The notes beneath the pieces are model-generated. The model saw nothing but the letters and a program-made list of their open reading frames with translations, ran no database searches and was not told the origin of the DNA. Position numbers and translations under genes: made by a program. Source: Methylobacterium aquaticum (GTDB taxonomy: Bacteria; Pseudomonadota; Alphaproteobacteria; Rhizobiales; Beijerinckiaceae). Taken from it: 64,000 bases of DNA. Position 1 is the stretch's first letter. The number at the start of each line of letters is the position of its first letter. Of the stretch, positions 1 to 9,963 are shown piece after piece. The stretch lies in NCBI RefSeq assembly GCF_016804325.1, contig NZ_CP043627.1, forward strand, positions 5,439,001 through 5,503,000, read 5' to 3'.

Positions 1-1
1 A

Positions 2-2590
2 TCCGCGGCGGAGGCCGCTCTCGACCGCTCCGAGCGGCCCGGCCGGGTCAGCCTGCTCCTGCTGCTGGCCGGCCTCCTCGTCGGGGCGGCGGTGGGCCTG
101 AGCTTCGTCGCCAACGAGCAGGCGCAGCCGATCATCCTCGGCCTCCTGGCGCTGCTCGCCATGGCGGGGGTGTTCTGCCTGTTCGCCTTCGCCATCGGGG
201 CGATCCAGCTCACCGGCCAGGGCACCCGCAACGACGTCACCAAGGCGGTGGTCGATGCCGCGCCCGACGGCATGATCGCCATGGAGGAGGGCGGCCGGCC
301 GATCTACGCCAACGCCGCCTACCTGAAGCTCGCCGGCAGCGACACCTTCACCAACCTGCGGCCCGTGGAGCGGGTCTTCGTCGGCTCGCCGGAGGTGTCG
401 GAGGCGGTCTACCGCCTCGCCCAGGCCGCGCGCGAGGGCCGCTCCCTGTCGGAGGAGATCCGCATGGCGCCGCCGCCCGGCGGCACCGCGGAGCGCGACT
501 TCGCCTGGTTCCGCATCGGCGTGCGGCCGCTGCCGCTGCCGCGCCGGCCGGTCTCCCTGTGGAGCGTCGCCGACATCACCCACGAGCGCGAGCGCCAGGA
601 GAACGTCTTCCAGGAGCTCCAGCACGCGATCGACTACCTCGACCACGCCCCGGCGGGCTTCATGGCGGTCGATCCCAAGGGCTCGGTCGTCTACATGAAC
701 GCCACGCTCGCGGCCTGGCTCGGCCACGACCTGGCGCAAGTCGGCTCGGGCGGCTTGCGCCTCTCCGAGATCCTGCCCGACGATCTCGGGCCGGTGCTCG
801 TCGGCGGCAAGGGCGAGCCCGGCGAGGTCCGCACCGACCGGTTCGACCTGGATCTCCGCCGGCGCAACGGCCACCCGCTCTCGGCCCGGCTCTACCACCG
901 GGTCGCCTACGGCCAGGACGGAAGGCCGGGCGATTCGCGCACCCTCGTGCTCAACCGCTCCGCCGGCGGCGAGACCGACGATCCGCAGCAGGCGGCGGAG
1001 CTCCGCTTCGACCGCTTCTTCAACACCAGCCCGGTCGCGGTGGCGACGCTCGCCGCCGACGGACGGCTCGTTCGTGCCAACGCCTCCTTCGCGCGGCTGT
1101 TCGGCACCCTGCCGCGCACCGGCGACGGCAGCGAGGTAGGACCGCCGGTGCGCGACTTCGTGGTCGAGCGCGACCGCCACGTGATCGAGGCGGCGGCGCG
1201 CGCCGCCGCGGAGGGCCGGGGCGACGTGCCGCCGGTCGAGATCGGGGTCTCGGCGCCGGTCAACCGCTCGGCCCGGATCTGGCTCAGCCCCGCCGGCACC
1301 GCCGGCGGCGCGGAGGGCGCGGTGATCCTCTACGCGCTCGACACCACGGCCCAGCACCAGCTCCAGCAGCAGGTCAACCAGGCCCAGAAGATGGAGATGG
1401 TCGGCCAGCTCGCCGGCGGCATCGCGCACGACTTCAACAACGTGCTCCAGGCGATCATCGGCTACTCGGACCTCCTGCTCGCGAGCCACCGGCCGACCGA
1501 CCCGGCCTTCCAGGACATCATGCAGATCAAGCAGAACGCCAACCGGGCCGCGAGCCTGGTGCGGCAACTGCTGGCCTTCTCGCGCCGCCAGACCCTGCGG
1601 CCGGAGGTGATCCATCTCGGCGAGGCTTTGTCCGACCTCACCCTGCTCCTGAAGCGCCTGCTCGGCGAGCGGGTCGAGCTCGACCTCAAGCACGGCCGCG
1701 ACCTCTGGCCGGTCAAGGCCGACGTCAACCAGTTCGAGCAGGTGATCGTGAACCTCGCGGTCAATGCCCGCGACGCGATGCCGGAGGGCGGGCGCCTCCT
1801 GATCCGCACCGCCAACATGAATGCGGAGGCCGTGGGCGCGCTCCGCCTCAACGGCCTGCCCGGCGCCGACCATGTCCTGATCGAGGTCAGCGACACCGGC
1901 ACCGGCATGACGCCGGAGGTGATGGAGAAGATCTTCGAGCCGTTCTTCACCACCAAGGAGGTCAACAAGGGCACGGGCCTCGGCCTCTCGACGGTGTTCG
2001 GCATCGTCAAGCAGTCCGGCGGCTACATCGACGTGCGCTCGACCGTCGGCCAGGGCACGGTCTTCGCCATCTACCTGCCGCGCCACGTGCCGGTGCCGGA
2101 GGCCGAAACCCCGGAGGCCGTGCCCGAGATCGCCCCGCCGGCGTCGGGCGGGGCCCCGGCCCTTCCCGCACCCGCCGCGGCTGCGGCGGAGCCGCCCAAG
2201 CCCCCGGCCCGCGATCTCACCGGGCGGGGCACGATCCTGCTGGTCGAGGACGAGGACCCGGTCCGGGCCGTCAACGGCCGGGCGCTCACCGCCCGCGGCT
2301 ACACCGTGCTCGAGGCCGCCTCGGGCCTGGAAGCCCTGCAGATCATGCAGGAGCGCGAGGTGCCGGTCGATCTCGTCGTCTCCGACGTGGTGATGCCCGA
2401 GATGGACGGCCCGACCCTCTTGCGCGAACTCCGCAAGGCCCATCCGGGCCTCAAGGTGATCTTCGTCTCCGGCTATGCCGAGGACGCGTTCCGCAAGAAC
2501 CTGCCCGACGGCGAGGAATTCAACTTCCTGCCCAAGCCCTTCAGCCTGAAGCAGCTCGTCGAGACGGTGAAGACCACGATGGCGGGGTGA
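2..2590 (+). CDS. cckA: Hybrid sensor histidine kinase CckA (5' end outside window)
   Basis: Membrane-bound hybrid kinase that in alphaproteobacteria feeds phosphate through ChpT to CtrA to control the cell cycle. The frame is open from base 2, so the start lies upstream; the GTG at 92 falls inside the second of two visible membrane segments and is not the start. PAS-like regions follow, then a HisKA domain with the phospho-acceptor His (codon at 1427, motif [18 protein letters not shown]), an HATPase domain (N-box [12 protein letters not shown]-box [18 protein letters not shown]), a Pro/Ala-rich linker and a C-terminal receiver with Asp at codon 2384 ([13 protein letters not shown]). This architecture and the motif spelling match CckA. 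The stop is followed by a short gap before a toxin-antitoxin pair. Confidence 0.9.
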   Translation, partial: SAAEAALDRSERPGRVSLLLLLAGLLVGAAVGLSFVANEQAQPIILGLLALLAMAGVFCLFAFAIGAIQLTGQGTRNDVTKAVVDAAPDGMIAMEEGGRPIYANAAYLKLAGSDTFTNLRPVERVFVGSPEVSEAVYRLAQAAREGRSLSEEIRMAPPPGGTAERDFAWFRIGVRPLPLPRRPVSLWSVADITHERERQENVFQELQHAIDYLDHAPAGFMAVDPKGSVVYMNATLAAWLGHDLAQVGSGGLRLSEILPDDLGPVLVGGKGEPGEVRTDRFDLDLRRRNGHPLSARLYHRVAYGQDGRPGDSRTLVLNRSAGGETDDPQQAAELRFDRFFNTSPVAVATLAADGRLVRANASFARLFGTLPRTGDGSEVGPPVRDFVVERDRHVIEAAARAAAEGRGDVPPVEIGVSAPVNRSARIWLSPAGTAGGAEGAVILYALDTTAQHQLQQQVNQAQKMEMVGQLAGGIAHDFNNVLQAIIGYSDLLLASHRPTDPAFQDIMQIKQNANRAASLVRQLLAFSRRQTLRPEVIHLGEALSDLTLLLKRLLGERVELDLKHGRDLWPVKADVNQFEQVIVNLAVNARDAMPEGGRLLIRTANMNAEAVGALRLNGLPGADHVLIEVSDTGTGMTPEVMEKIFEPFFTTKEVNKGTGLGLSTVFGIVKQSGGYIDVRSTVGQGTVFAIYLPRHVPVPEAETPEAVPEIAPPASGGAPALPAPAAAAAEPPKPPARDLTGRGTILLVEDEDPVRAVNGRALTARGYTVLEAASGLEALQIMQEREVPVDLVVSDVVMPEMDGPTLLRELRKAHPGLKVIFVSGYAEDAFRKNLPDGEEFNFLPKPFSLKQLVETVKTTMAG

Positions 2591-2632
2591 GGGCGCGCGG
2601 ATCGTCGTGCTTGTGGCCGCCGCCCGCCGGAC

Positions 2633-2650
2633 TTACATCCATGTATGTAA
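2633..2650. promoter_or_regulatory. 18-bp palindrome upstream of the toxin-antitoxin genes, candidate operator
   Basis: TTACATCCATGTATGTAA reads the same on both strands except at one symmetric pair of positions (8 of 9 pairs match). It ends two bases before the Shine-Dalgarno AGGAGG (2653-2658) of the antitoxin gene, so a protein bound here would block transcription or translation initiation. Type II toxin-antitoxin operons are commonly autoregulated at such sites; binding here is inferred. Confidence 0.5.
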
Positions 2651-2663
2651 CCAGGAGGCGGCC

Positions 2664-2906
2664 ATGAAGAGCGCGATCAGCATGCGCGAACTCCAGAAGA
2701 TGTCGGCCGGCGCGATTCAGGCGCTGCCGCACGCAATGCCGATCAAGAACGGCACGGCGACCGTCGGCATTCTGCTGCCGATCCACCAAGCGTCACCGGA
2801 GTATATGCGCAAGGTGATAGCCGATATCCGGGCGGATGCGGAAAAGTATACGCCGGAAGAGAACGCCGCCATCGATCGGCTGCTCGCCGAGCGCGGCGCC
2901 GAGTGA
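2664..2906 (+). CDS. Phd/YefM-like antitoxin of a PIN toxin pair
   Basis: An 80-residue protein starting MKSAISMRELQKMSAGAI. The 'S-MRELQK-SAG-I' opening followed by a short strand with the sense 'GTATVGILLPI' is the pattern of Phd/YefM-type antitoxins, which bind operator DNA with the N-terminus and wrap the toxin with the C-terminus. The C-terminal half is charged and helical (EYMRKVIADIRADAEKY). ATG 2664 was chosen because AGGAGG lies 5 bases upstream; the longer frame from 2607 has no such site. The stop overlaps the next gene's GTG. Family assignment is by pattern, not search. Confidence 0.65.
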   Translation: MKSAISMRELQKMSAGAIQALPHAMPIKNGTATVGILLPIHQASPEYMRKVIADIRADAEKYTPEENAAIDRLLAERGAE

Positions 2907-3373
2907 CGGAGACTCTGGCCGCCGCGAGCAATCCTCGGCGACGGCCTTCCAGCATGTTGGTCGTCGATACCAACATCGTCCTGAGCGCTGCCTTGGGGCG
3001 TCGTTCCATATCGATCTTCGATGCGCTTGCCGATCGACGGCTCGTGGCGACATCCGCCCGCGTTGCGGAGGAGGTCCGGCGGGTCCTGGTCAGCGTTCCT
3101 GATCTCCCGCCGGGAGCACCTGTGCGCGCCGAGGTGATCCTGGCCGGCATCGATATCATCGACGCTTCGTATTATTCCGACCGCCTCGAGAGTGCTGCCT
3201 GCGTCCTCTCCGACGCCGTCGCCTCCCGCAACGGCTCGACGAGCGACGCGCACGTCCTCGCCTGCGCCTGGCTGCTGGATGCCGACATCTGGAGCCACGA
3301 CCGCGACTTTGCCGGGACCGGCTGGCCGTCCTGGTCGAACGCCAATCTGCTCCGGGCCCTCGACGGCCCCTGA
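2903..3373 (+). CDS. PIN-domain ribonuclease toxin (VapC-like)
   Basis: A 156-residue protein with the PIN fold signature: MLVVDTNIVLSAAL near residue 18 supplies the first catalytic Asp, an acidic residue follows in VAEEVRRVL, and SDAHVLACAWLLDADIWSHDRDF supplies the C-terminal Asp residues. PIN toxins cleave RNA using Mg2+ held by these acids. It starts on GTG overlapping the antitoxin stop (GTGA), the classic coupling of an antitoxin-toxin operon. An alternative start at Met18 of the same frame would remove a basic N-terminal tail and leave a more usual-sized PIN protein of about 139 residues. Confidence 0.75.
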   Translation: MTETLAAASNPRRRPSSMLVVDTNIVLSAALGRRSISIFDALADRRLVATSARVAEEVRRVLVSVPDLPPGAPVRAEVILAGIDIIDASYYSDRLESAACVLSDAVASRNGSTSDAHVLACAWLLDADIWSHDRDFAGTGWPSWSNANLLRALDGP

Positions 3374-3422
3374 TCTCCCCGAAAATCCCTCGGCGAATGG
3401 CCCTCCCGCCCTTGCCGAATGA

Positions 3423-3437
3423 GAACAAAACAAGTAC
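3423..3437 (+). promoter_or_regulatory. Candidate LexA (SOS) box upstream of recA
   Basis: GAAC-N7-GTAC sits 60 bases before the recA start. The alphaproteobacterial LexA site is GAAC-N7-GAAC (or GTTC-N7-GTTC), so this is a one-mismatch match in the expected place. Function is inferred from position and known SOS control of recA. Confidence 0.45.
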
Positions 3438-3496
3438 GTAGAGCCCAGCCGCGCGATTGAGACTTAGCGCCCCTCCTGTCATAAGGACCCGCCGAG

Positions 3497-4588
<1,092 letters not shown>

Positions 4589-4614
4589 TCCGACCGATCG
4601 GTTCGAGAGATGAA

Positions 4615-4650
4615 GGGGCTGCCGCGCGACGAGCGCGGTGGTCCCTTTTT
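4615..4650 (+). terminator. Rho-independent terminator of recA
   Basis: A 13-bp stem (GGGGCTGCCGCGC with GCGCGGTGGTCCC, three G-U pairs) closes a GACGA loop and is followed at once by five T. It lies 27 bases after the recA stop. Confidence 0.85.
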
Positions 4651-4785
4651 CAGTTGTGGAGCCTGGCCCCTGCCGACGAATGGCTCTGGCAAGCGGAAGC
4701 AGAACCCTCCGGGTCAGTCCGGGCTCCGCTGTCGCGGCCCCGGAACGTTGGGGTGGACGCCCCCGACGGCATCATCAGTGCCAGG

Positions 4786-5150
4786 GTGAGGTCGTCTGAC
4801 ACCGAAGCGCGGATCAAGGCCGAGGCCAGGGCGGACGCGGTGGCGCAACGGCTGATGACGATCCCGTTCGTCGGGCCGATGATCGCGCACGCGACCGTGG
4901 CGGCGATCGGCGAGGGCCAGCAGTTCGGCAGCGCGCGCGACTATGCGGCGTGGCTGGGACTGACGCGACGCACCTCCGCCAGCGGGCAGACGCGACGCAC
5001 GAGGCGGATCAGCAAGGCGGGCGACCAGCGGCTGCGCCGGCTCTACGTGCTGGGGCGGCGGTGGCGCTGGCGGCCAAGCTGGCGCGCACCGTCTGGGCGA
5101 TCCTGACCACCGGCGAGGCGTCCGACGCGACGCGCCAGCGCGGTCAGGCC
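4786..5150 (+). pseudogene. Decayed IS110-family transposase, C-terminal fragment
   Basis: The reading frame around 4800-5060 encodes [35 protein letters not shown] and [18 protein letters not shown], the helix-hairpin-helix region (Transposase_20) of IS110/IS116 transposases. The match then jumps to another frame at about 5060, where [14 protein letters not shown] is the usual C-terminal end. About 40 residues normally between these blocks are missing, and the N-terminal DEDD catalytic half is absent. It is therefore an inactive relic with an internal deletion and frameshift. No clear element ends are visible, as is usual for IS110, which lacks terminal inverted repeats. Confidence 0.75.
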
Positions 5151-5177
5151 GGTCGGCTGCGTCCCGCCGCTTGAGGA

Positions 5178-5523
5178 GCGGCGGGACGAAGCCTTTTTGC
5201 GAGCAAGGAGCTGCAAAGTACGGCCGAGGCCAGGGCAGGATGAGGGACCCCCGGGACCGGGACACTCCGCCACGTCGTTGCGTGCAGCAGCGTGTCGGAA
5301 TGTTGGGAGCCGGATCCTCGCAAGGAACGCGTGTGCGCACCCCTTGGTGGCCCGCCATCGTCCTCGTCCCTTCACGGAGGCGACACGATGGCATCAGAGG
5401 CCGGAGACATGACTGCTCCTGAACCGACTGGCTCAAGCCGATGCTCATAAACCCGTGCGAAACGGGGGCCGTCCACACATGACGCGGAGGGGGTCGAGAT
5501 TGCCGGTACCGTCGAACAGTCTC
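5178..5523. other. Intergenic stretch without a supported gene
   Basis: About 350 bases between the transposase relic and the cytochrome b561 gene. Short open frames exist on both strands but have no recognisable motif or ribosome-binding site. It may be the degraded remainder of the mobile element insertion. Confidence 0.5.
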
Positions 5524-6102
5524 TCACACGTCCTGGCGCGGCAGCATCCGGTCGAGCAGGCCGTCGCGGCGGGCGATCAGGTGCCAGGCGGTGGCGAGCA
5601 CGTGGAGGGTCACCAGGGCATAGACCGCGTATTGTCCCGCGAGATGGATCTGATCGGCGAGCTTCGACACGGCCTCGTTCTTCGCCATGAAGGGCGGGAT
5701 CGGGAACAGGAAGAAGTACTGCGTGGTGTTGCCGGCGGCGGCCGACATCACGAAGCCGCTCGCCGGCATCAGCAGGAAGACGAGATAGAGCAGCCAGTGG
5801 TTGACCCGGCCGAGGATCGCGAGGCCGCGGGGCACGTAGACCTCCGGCGGGGCCGGGTGCCAGACCCGCCACAGGATGCGGATCGCCACGATGGCGAAGA
5901 TCGTGATGCCGACCGACTTGTGGAGCTGGAAGTAGACGCCCTTGGCCGGGCTCGCCGGCAGGCTGGTGGCGATCCAGGCCAGCGGCAGCACCGCCAGCAC
6001 CAGGGCGGCGGTGAGCCAGTGCAGGGCCTGCGCCGTGGCCGTGTAGCGCGGCTGCTCGACGCGGGCGATCGTCACCGGCGCGCGGGTGGACAGGTCGAGC
6101 AT
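5524..6102 (-). CDS. Cytochrome b561 family protein
   Basis: A 192-residue, four-helix membrane protein. The heme-ligand pattern is clear: ALHWLTAALVL (first His), QLHKSVGITIF, and a C-terminal helix with VTLHVLATAWHLIARRDG. These bacterial b561 proteins (CybB-like) sit in the inner membrane and pass electrons between quinol and an acceptor. The loop with PRGLAILGRVNHWLLY follows the family. It is in the same orientation as the TetR gene but about 120 bases away, so co-transcription is uncertain. Confidence 0.85.
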   Translation of the reverse strand: MLDLSTRAPVTIARVEQPRYTATAQALHWLTAALVLAVLPLAWIATSLPASPAKGVYFQLHKSVGITIFAIVAIRILWRVWHPAPPEVYVPRGLAILGRVNHWLLYLVFLLMPASGFVMSAAAGNTTQYFFLFPIPPFMAKNEAVSKLADQIHLAGQYAVYALVTLHVLATAWHLIARRDGLLDRMLPRQDV

Positions 6103-6221
6103 CCGGGAGGGTCCTCACGAGGGCGACCGCCCTCTTCGGCGGCCATCACCCCGTCAGGCTAGACAATGCGCGACGCACGGTCACCCTGGAATCGCTCGAA
6201 TTGTCGGGAATCGCCGCGGCG

Positions 6222-6983
6222 TCAGATCGCCGCCGCCGGATCGCCCCCGAGCGGATTGCCCTCGTCCTCGTTGCGGTCGTCCCGATCGCGCCGGCGCCGG
6301 CGGCGTCCGCCCTCGGCCAGGGACTGGGCGAGCGCCCGGAACGGCGCGGTCAGGCGGCGCACGTCCTCGGCGCGCTCCATGAAGCGCTCGCCGTTGCGGA
6401 TCTCGCGGTCGAGGGCCGCCATGGTGCGGGCCAGCGCCGGGTCGTCGTCCTCGAGCCAGACCTCCATCACGCGGGCGAAGGCGATCGCCACACCCTGGAG
6501 CTTGACCCGGCCGAGCGGCCCCTCGGTGCTGATGCCGGCGGAGGCCAGCATGAAGCGCTGCGAGTTGAGCGCCACCTGGTTGAGGGCGGCCAGCGACAGC
6601 AGATCGCCGCGCAGGGCGAAGGCGATGCGGCGCAGGGCCGGCTTGTAGGGATCCATCGCGTCGAGGCGGCGCATCAGCACGTCGAACAGCCGCTCGCGGG
6701 TCGGCTCGTCGTCGAGGTCGTCGCTGGCACCGTCCAGCACCTGCTTGTCGATCATGCGGGCGAAGCCCCCGAGCACCGCCCCCTTCGAGGGGTAGGCGTC
6801 CCGGAACTCGGCCAGGGTCACCCCGGCCTCGCGGGCGATGTCGGCGATCTCGATGTCGTTCCAGGGCTGCTCGGCGGCCAGCCGCATCAGCGCCTCGACG
6901 ATCGCCTCCCGCGGCGGCAGGCGGGCGGGCTCCGGCTGCTCGCCGGACGTCGTGACGTCGGACGCCTTGGGAGTGCGGGCCAT
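6222..6983 (-). CDS. TetR/AcrR family transcriptional regulator
   Basis: A 253-residue protein with an N-terminal helix-turn-helix: IVEALMRLAAEQPWNDIEIADIAREAGVTLAEFRDAYPSKG is spread over residues 29-70 and matches the TetR DNA-binding domain (recognition helix around VTLAEFRDAYPSKGA). The C-terminal part is helical and would bind a ligand or form the dimer; it ends in a run of Arg/Asp (GGRRRRRRDRDDRNEDEG) that looks disordered. The ligand and target genes are not evident. It could act on the adjacent cytochrome b561 gene or on itself. Confidence 0.8.
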   Translation of the reverse strand: MARTPKASDVTTSGEQPEPARLPPREAIVEALMRLAAEQPWNDIEIADIAREAGVTLAEFRDAYPSKGAVLGGFARMIDKQVLDGASDDLDDEPTRERLFDVLMRRLDAMDPYKPALRRIAFALRGDLLSLAALNQVALNSQRFMLASAGISTEGPLGRVKLQGVAIAFARVMEVWLEDDDPALARTMAALDREIRNGERFMERAEDVRRLTAPFRALAQSLAEGGRRRRRRDRDDRNEDEGNPLGGDPAAAI

Positions 6984-7131
6984 GGATGGACGCTCCGATA
7001 CCGTTGAAAGCGAAAGGGGAGGGGCTCGGGCCCACTCCCCGAAACGCCTATCTAGGGATCGTTCCGCCCGCCGGGCAGGGGCCGCGGCGTCGCGCCCGCC
7101 TGAAGAGCGGGTGATGCGGCGAGCCGGAGGT

Positions 7132-7968
7132 TCAGCCCGCGAGCTCGCCGGCCCGGCGCCTGGCCGCCGCCACCGCCTCGCGCATCAGGGGGTTCAAGCC
7201 CTCCTCGGCCATCAGCACCTCGAGTGCCGCCGCGGTGGTGCCGCCGGGGGACGTCACGTTCCGGCGCAAGGTTGCCGGTTCCTCGGGACTCTGGCCCAGA
7301 AGCTCGCCCGCCCCGGCCACGGTCTGGCGGGCGAGGCGCGCCGCCACATCCGGCGGCAGCCCGGCGGAGACACCGGCCGCGGCGAGCGCCTCGGCCATCA
7401 GGAAGACGTAGGCCGGGCCGGAGCCCGACACGGCCGTCACGGCGTCGATCAGCTCCTCGCTGTCCAGCCACTCGACGAGGCCGATGCCGGCGAGGAGTGC
7501 GTGCGCCGTGCGGCGCTGGTCCTCCCCGGTCTCGGGTGAGGCCGCGGCTCCCGTGGCGCCCCGGCGGATGCTCGCGGGGAGGTTCGGCATCGCCCGCACC
7601 ACCGCGCGGGCGCGGGGCAGGCGGTCCTTCAGGTTGGCGATGGTCTTGCCGGCCAGAACCGAGACCACGAGGGTGCCGGGCCCGGCGAGCGACGCCAGGG
7701 CGGGACCCGCCGCCTCCAGGCCCTGCGGCTTGATCGCCAGGACCAGGGCCTCGGGCTCGCCCGGATCCGCCGGGTTGAGGGCGATGCCGTGGGTCGCGCA
7801 CAGCGCGGCCATGGCGGGGGCTGGCTGGGGATCGATGACGGTGACGGAGGCACCCGGCAGCCCGTCGGCGAGCCAGCCTTCGAGCATCGCCCCGCCCATC
7901 TTGCCGGCGCCGACGAGGATCAGCGAGGCCGGCAGGTGCGCCGGGGCTTCGTGCCTCTCCCCGCTCAC
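7132..7968 (-). CDS. proC: Pyrroline-5-carboxylate reductase
   Basis: Last step of proline synthesis: reduces 1-pyrroline-5-carboxylate to proline with NAD(P)H. The 278-residue protein has the N-terminal dinucleotide-binding motif LILVGAGKMGGAMLEGWL, the central RAMPNLPASIRRG block and the C-terminal signature VSGSGPAYVFLMAEAL with VTSPGGTTAAALEVL. The start GTG 7968 overlaps the stop of the YbjN gene (GTGA), so the two are translationally coupled. A longer open frame upstream overlaps that gene and is not used. Confidence 0.93.
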   Translation of the reverse strand: MSGERHEAPAHLPASLILVGAGKMGGAMLEGWLADGLPGASVTVIDPQPAPAMAALCATHGIALNPADPGEPEALVLAIKPQGLEAAGPALASLAGPGTLVVSVLAGKTIANLKDRLPRARAVVRAMPNLPASIRRGATGAAASPETGEDQRRTAHALLAGIGLVEWLDSEELIDAVTAVSGSGPAYVFLMAEALAAAGVSAGLPPDVAARLARQTVAGAGELLGQSPEEPATLRRNVTSPGGTTAAALEVLMAEEGLNPLMREAVAAARRRAGELAG

Positions 7969-8468
7969 GCCTCGCCCTCGGTCTCGAACAGGACCGCGTC
8001 CAGGGCCTCGCGGGCGGTCTTGCCGGCCCAGATCACGAACTGGAACGCCTGGAAGTAGCGCTCGCAGGCCTCGACCGCGGTCTTCAGCATGGTCTCGCAC
8101 TGGCCGTGCGTCGGCTCGGCGCCGCCGGTGAGCAGCAGCGCGTGGCGGAACATCACCACGTGCTCGCTGTTCCAGAGGTCGAAATGGCCGACCCAGAGCT
8201 GCTCGTTGACGAGGGAGACGAGCCGCAGCACCTCGTTGCGGCGCCGGTCCGGCACCTTCAGGTCGAAGGCGGAGGCGACGTGCAGGGCCTCCACGTCCTC
8301 GATCCACGTGAAGGCGACGTGGTACTCGGCCCAGCGGCCGGCCACCGCCACCGACATCTCGTCGGTCTCGGCACGATCGAAGATCCAGTCCCGGAGGGAG
8401 GCGAGGCGTTCGACGACATCGAGCGGGTGCTCGGCGCGGTTCAGGTCGTCGATGTTGAGCTGGGTCAT
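7965..8468 (-). CDS. YbjN domain-containing protein
   Basis: A 167-residue cytosolic protein of the YbjN family (type III secretion chaperone-like fold). Visible features are the N-terminal PLDVVERLASLRDW, the mixed alpha/beta core with RRRNEVLRLVSLVNEQLWVGHFDLW, and the C-terminal CERYFQAFQFVIWAGK typical of the alphaproteobacterial members. Function in this group is not established; in enterobacteria YbjN affects motility and stress responses. It lies between ubiK and proC, an arrangement that I recall as recurrent in Rhizobiales. Confidence 0.8.
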   Translation of the reverse strand: MTQLNIDDLNRAEHPLDVVERLASLRDWIFDRAETDEMSVAVAGRWAEYHVAFTWIEDVEALHVASAFDLKVPDRRRNEVLRLVSLVNEQLWVGHFDLWNSEHVVMFRHALLLTGGAEPTHGQCETMLKTAVEACERYFQAFQFVIWAGKTAREALDAVLFETEGEA

Positions 8469-8747
8469 GGCGATCCAAGTTTGGCTCGTCCGAGCGGGAA
8501 ACAGCTGCGTCAGCGAACGCGGCGAGTGTCGTCTTCAAGGCAGATCGCGACCCGGGCACGGTCAGGCCGTGCAGGCGAAAAGCTTAAGTTCCGACTTGTC
8601 CCCCTGAGCGGCTGCGAATCAGTGCGTGACCCACTATAGCCCGGGCGAGTCGAGGGACTCAAAGCGGAAAGCCGCGGCGGCGGCGGCGCACCGCCGGCTA
8701 TCCACCGAAGCTTCCTGTGCACAAGGGGCGTGCGCCGGGAGGCGGCG

Positions 8748-9023
8748 TCAGGCCGTCGCCGTGCCGGACGCGGCACCCGGGACCGTACCCTTGGCCTCGA
8801 GCGCGGCGACGCGGGCGGTCAGGGCGTCGTTCTGGGCGCGCAGGGACGCGACGAGGTCGCGCAGCACCTCCACCTCCTCGCGGGTGGCGACGTCCATGTC
8901 GCGCAGCAGGCGCTCGGCCTGCGCCTTGACCATCGTCTCGGCCTCGCGGCGCACCCCTTGGGCCGCGCCGGCGGCATCGGTCATCAGGCGGGCGAAATCG
9001 TCGAACAGGCGGTTCTGCTGCAT
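8748..9023 (-). CDS. ubiK: Ubiquinone biosynthesis accessory factor UbiK (BMFP domain)
   Basis: A 91-residue protein beginning MQQNRLFDDFARLMTDAAGA with a C-terminal coiled coil (REEVEVLRDLVASLRAQNDALTARVAALE spans residues ~55-83). This is the UbiK/YqiC/BMFP pattern: an amphipathic, trimer-forming, membrane-associated factor that helps the ubiquinone biosynthesis complex. The ATG at 9023 was chosen over a longer frame because GGAGGATT precedes it and the family starts here. Confidence 0.82.
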   Translation of the reverse strand: MQQNRLFDDFARLMTDAAGAAQGVRREAETMVKAQAERLLRDMDVATREEVEVLRDLVASLRAQNDALTARVAALEAKGTVPGAASGTATA

Positions 9024-9246
9024 GGAAGAATCCTCCGGGGCTGGTCCGTGACGCACAGCCCTACTGCATTTCCAGGGGGAATGGGCCCCGGTCCGGGCTC
9101 CCCCTGGCGCGACAATGCGGCACGATCACGAATGTCCGCCCGGGGCGGCATCGGTTGCGCGACGGTGTCGCGGGCGGTGTCCAGCAACAGACGGATGCAC
9201 AAAGACGGCTTCAAGCAAAACCCCATCTCGGGCATAAGGCGAACCC

Positions 9247-9963
9247 GTGAGCACGACACCGCATATCCTGATCGTCGAGGACGATCGCGAGATCAGCACG
9301 CTGGTCGCCCGCTATCTCCGTGGCAACGATTGCCGGGTCTCGATCGCCGGCGACGGCCGCGAGATGGACCGGCTGATGGCCGATTCCCGCGTCGACCTGG
9401 TCGTCCTCGACCTGATGCTGCCGGGCGAGGACGGGCTGTCGATCTGCCGGCGCCTGCGCGCCGGCTCCGGCATCCCGATCCTGATGCTGACGGCCAAGAG
9501 CGAGGAGATCGACCGCATCGTCGGGCTCGAGATCGGGGCCGACGACTACCTCGCCAAGCCCTTCAACCCGCGCGAACTGCTCGCCCGCATCCGGGCGATC
9601 CTGCGCCGCGGCTCCGCCGCGCAGGGGCGCGACGACGAGGGCGTGCGCCGCCACGCCTTCGCGGGCTTCGTGCTCGATGCCGGCCTGCGCCAGCTCCTCA
9701 ACCCGGAGGGCGCCCAGGTGGCGCTGACGGGCGCCGAGTTCGACCTCCTGCACGCGATGTGCCTGCGGCCGGGCCGGGTGCTCTCCCGCGACCAGCTCCT
9801 CGACCTGACGCAGGGCCGCGCGCCGGGGCCGTTCGAGCGCAGCATCGACGTGCTGGTGAGCCGCATCCGCCAGAAGATCGAGCGCGATCCGCGCAACCCG
9901 GAGATGATCAAGACCATCCGCTCCGGCGGCTACCTGTTCACGCCGGAGGTGGTCTCGACATGA
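9247..9963 (+). CDS. OmpR-family response regulator
   Basis: A 238-residue two-domain regulator. Residues 6-120 are a receiver: acidic pair in LIVEDDREIST, phospho-acceptor Asp in DLVVLDLMLPGEDG, and Lys in GADDYLAKPFNPREL. Residues ~135-235 are the winged-helix DNA-binding domain (LTGAEFDLLHAMCLRPGRVLSRDQLLDL, with the recognition end SIDVLVSRIRQKIE and GGYLF). It starts on GTG and overlaps the next gene's ATG (ATGA), forming a two-gene operon with its kinase. The signal is unknown; sequence style resembles OmpR. Confidence 0.88.
   Translation: MSTTPHILIVEDDREISTLVARYLRGNDCRVSIAGDGREMDRLMADSRVDLVVLDLMLPGEDGLSICRRLRAGSGIPILMLTAKSEEIDRIVGLEIGADDYLAKPFNPRELLARIRAILRRGSAAQGRDDEGVRRHAFAGFVLDAGLRQLLNPEGAQVALTGAEFDLLHAMCLRPGRVLSRDQLLDLTQGRAPGPFERSIDVLVSRIRQKIERDPRNPEMIKTIRSGGYLFTPEVVST

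Noticed and set aside
5171..5422. Open frame as a gene after the transposase relic
   Set aside because: No ribosome-binding site, low-complexity basic product and no motif; probably decayed DNA.
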